A DNA stretch of 64,000 nucleotides, taken from positions 1-64,000 of the forward strand of contig NZ_BAAADE010000010.1 in NCBI RefSeq assembly GCF_039522165.1, written 5' to 3'. The position numbers and the translations under genes are program-made. Below are positions 62,453 to 64,000 of this stretch, one piece after another (within the stretch, counting starts at the first letter, position 1; the number at the start of each line of letters is the position of its first letter). The notes under the pieces were generated by a model, which did not search any database, was not told the origin of the DNA, and saw only the letters and a program-made list of their open reading frames with translations. This DNA comes from Paenochrobactrum glaciei. Lineage in GTDB: Bacteria; Pseudomonadota; Alphaproteobacteria; Rhizobiales; Rhizobiaceae.

Positions 62453-62725
62453 ATGGCATCATTTATCGTCAGTTATGACTTACGAAAACATGGTAGAGAT
62501 TACCAAGCTTTGTATAGCAGGCTAGAGGAGTGGAAAGCGATCCGTATCCTAGAATCTGTATGGCTTATTAAGTGGAACACAACCGCCTCTAAAATTAGAG
62601 ATGATCTAAAAGAGAAGATCGATTCTAATGATGCATTATTCGTCGCAAAACTTACCGGTGAGGCTGCGTGGCAGGGCAAGCTCCTGTCTTCGAATGACGC
62701 TGTAAAAGCTCAACTGAAGAATTAG
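62453..62725 (+). CDS. Cas2-like / SinR-family small protein
   Basis: A 90-residue ferredoxin-like protein. FIVSYDLRKHGRDYQALYSRLEEW has a first strand ending in an Asp (Asp9) as in Cas2 and VapD; LESVWLIKWNTTASKIRDDLKEKID and NDALFVAKLTGEAAWQG follow. It belongs to the stand-alone group usually annotated SinR-family; no CRISPR array or cas genes are in the window. It could be a nuclease or a defence/toxin-type protein, which is not shown. GGGGGAGCCAAA before the ATG. The last 74 bases overlap the next gene on minus. Confidence 0.7.
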   Translation: MASFIVSYDLRKHGRDYQALYSRLEEWKAIRILESVWLIKWNTTASKIRDDLKEKIDSNDALFVAKLTGEAAWQGKLLSSNDAVKAQLKN

Positions 62726-62912
62726 TATCGCAACTAGCCCCTTGCAATGATTGGCGAAGGGCGACTGTAATACCCTCTATGTGTAATTCAGGATTTGCAG
62801 ATCGTATATTAATGATGTCGCTTCCGATACGGATCGCTTGACCGTCAGCTGTATCAACAATCTTTGCGAAGCGACATTCTTCGATAAATCGTTCTACTTC
62901 TTTTGAAGTCAT
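62652..62912 (-). CDS. Small prophage protein (86 aa)
   Basis: An 86-residue protein (MTSKEVERFIEECRFAKIVDTADGQAIRIGSD and on). GAGGCAGAT precedes the start and it begins seven bases after the upstream virion gene stop, so it looks an operon member. The last 25 residues lie over the Cas2-like gene and have less coding character; the true end may be a drifted one. No family known. Confidence 0.55.
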   Translation of the reverse strand: MTSKEVERFIEECRFAKIVDTADGQAIRIGSDIINIRSANPELHIEGITVALRQSLQGASCDTNSSVELLQRHSKTGACPATQPHR

Positions 62913-62919
62913 ATCTGCC

Positions 62920-64000
62920 TCACTGTTTGAAATAATCGGAGAAATCTACGGTGTTCGAGGCTGGTGACGCGCCAGAGCCTGAAGGAAGGTTTTTCCTTGC
63001 CCGTTCCATGCCCTGTTTTACAATTTTCTCATAATCTGCAAGGGCATCAAGGAAACCTTGCTCTGACATAGCAGTATTCATTCGAGTTACAGCGGCGGTT
63101 GCTGCTGCGCCTTCGTTATTTGAGAGCGCACCAAGCCCCTTCATCTGCTGAATTGCTGTCAGGAACGCCCCTGATTTTGCCTGCTCAACTTTTTGAGCAA
63201 AGTCATAACCGCCAGTGCCCCAGACATTATTCAAAACTGCTGACGCACCTGTGCCGCGCTCCCGATATGGATCATTTCGAATATTATCAATCAGATCGAG
63301 CGCATTCTGAGCAGTCGTAAAATCCCCCTCCGCAGAGGTCTCCCGCTCACCGGATGCTTTACCAAGCACTTTCTCACGTTCAGCATTTGCAAGGTTTTTC
63401 GGAACGGAACCGATAATCTGACCAGAGCGCTTGTCTTTGATAGCGAAGCTATCGCCCAGATCAATTTGCTCAGTACCGGATGAAATATCAAACTCTCCAG
63501 TATCAACCTTCTTGAATGACCCATCCTTACCAAGAACACCAAGCACAGGATTACCCTGAGCATCCTGCCCCCAGATCGGATTTAAACCATACTCTGTTGC
63601 AGATGCCCCACCGCCCTGCGCTTTAAGTCGTGCAGCCTCAACCTCATATCCTAGCTTCTGCAGCTCAAGAGCTGTTTTAGGATCTACTCCTTTACGGAGA
63701 TTTTCCAGAACCTGAACAACAGCCTGAGGATTACGGGAAAGGATTTGCGCTTCCCCCTCAGGTATACCCCGCTGGGTCAAATAGTTCACCGTCTGGTTTT
63801 CCTGCTTCTTCTCCTGCACCGCTCCTAAGCCGCCACCAATGGCTGAAAGTACACCATTACCCCGCCCAAGCCCTTGGAGAAATGCTGCTATCTGCTGCAT
63901 GCCGCCGTCAGGCTGGCTACTTTTCTGCGTGGTTGTGACCTGCTGTTGTGGCACCTGCAAATGACGAAGCGAAGCCAGATAGTCATGCTGTGTGATCGGT
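62920..64000 (-). CDS. Virion protein (5' end cut by window edge)
   Basis: At least 360 codons; the frame stays open and coding-like to the right edge (…TQHDYLASLRHLQVPQQQVTT…), so the real start lies beyond 64000. Gln-rich N-terminal region, then VNYLTQRGIPEGEAQILSRNPQAVVQVL, a mid-beta region, and a helical C-terminal part (GAFLTAIQQMKGLGALSNNEGAAATAAVTRM, VKQGMERARKNLPSG). Similar proteins of Rhizobiales prophages are internal virion or tail-associated; function unknown. Confidence 0.65.
   Translation of the reverse strand, partial: PITQHDYLASLRHLQVPQQQVTTTQKSSQPDGGMQQIAAFLQGLGRGNGVLSAIGGGLGAVQEKKQENQTVNYLTQRGIPEGEAQILSRNPQAVVQVLENLRKGVDPKTALELQKLGYEVEAARLKAQGGGASATEYGLNPIWGQDAQGNPVLGVLGKDGSFKKVDTGEFDISSGTEQIDLGDSFAIKDKRSGQIIGSVPKNLANAEREKVLGKASGERETSAEGDFTTAQNALDLIDNIRNDPYRERGTGASAVLNNVWGTGGYDFAQKVEQAKSGAFLTAIQQMKGLGALSNNEGAAATAAVTRMNTAMSEQGFLDALADYEKIVKQGMERARKNLPSGSGASPASNTVDFSDYFKQ

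Larger units (their letters stand above)
51242..64000. mobile_element. Prophage (one end, continues past right edge)
   Basis: From just after the tRNA-Thr onward, genes turn small, overlapping and phage-like. A minus-strand block from 64000 to 53948 has virion, tail and lysis genes in the usual order, with plus-strand cargo genes inserted. Neither integrase, terminase nor capsid gene is in the window, so the other end and class are unseen; the absence of sheath or tape-measure genes and the large virion proteins faintly suggest a podovirus. That the tRNA is the attachment site is inferred from position only; no direct repeat partner is visible. Confidence 0.75.

Overview
The window is a stretch of alphaproteobacterial chromosome, most like a Brucellaceae or related Hyphomicrobiales genome. 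The evidence is gene content and order: a CckA hybrid kinase, an NdvA-type cyclic beta-1,2-glucan exporter, phosphatidylcholine synthase, a BA14K-family protein, an ATP12 chaperone, DUF2842 next to CtaA, a single-cysteine DksA, and a GTTC-N7-GTTC SOS box before uvrA. By eye the base composition is near half GC, lower than Brucella itself; this would suit a lower-GC member of the family. The genus is inferred, not proven.

Layout. Positions 1-255 are the 5' end of an IS30-family transposase running off the left edge. Positions 483-51009 are a dense core chromosome: OsmC-like protein; SOS-controlled uvrA; a stand-alone NAD(P)H-hydrate dehydratase; glnB-glnA behind a sigma-54 promoter; rluC-eamA-ATP12; ndvA; a long minus-strand run rlpA-dac-tmk-holB-metG-tatD-metallohydrolase; BA14K; cckA plus a flavoprotein; a FliO-like protein; dksA; SixA-like phosphatase; ycjX-ycjF; folP-folB-folK; metY; rplM-rpsI; argC with a kinase; ctaA-DUF2842; a small polysaccharide export/initiation cluster (ExoP-like, Wza-like, ExoY-like); pcs-qor; a UbiH-like monooxygenase; a DEAD-box helicase; and NAD kinase. 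Rho-independent terminators, often bidirectional, separate convergent units.

A tRNA-Thr(TGT) at 51166-51241 marks the start of an accessory region, interpreted as one end of a prophage that continues past the right edge. From 64000 leftward the minus strand carries virion genes, a collar-domain tail protein, a tail fibre and a tail-associated gene, then a lysis cassette: GH24 endolysin, inner-membrane spanin, overlapping-frame outer-membrane spanin and an XhlA-like membrane protein. Against this, the plus strand holds likely cargo (moron) genes: two tandem zinc-ribbon proteins, a protein of unknown family, tiny ORFs, a divergent cold-shock protein, an exported protein with NEFG repeats, a small membrane protein, and a Cas2-like (SinR-family) protein. 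Several cargo genes overlap the ends of convergent virion genes, and two share similar upstream DNA and the same ribosome-binding sequence. No integrase, terminase, capsid gene or CRISPR array is seen in the window.

The points most worth checking are a D-alanyl-D-alanine carboxypeptidase homologue that keeps SxxK but has lost SxN and KTG; a Wzz-less ExoP-like protein with a degenerate P-loop; the two co-patterned prophage cargo genes (Cas2-like and NEFG-repeat); and the paired zinc-ribbon proteins next to the tRNA.
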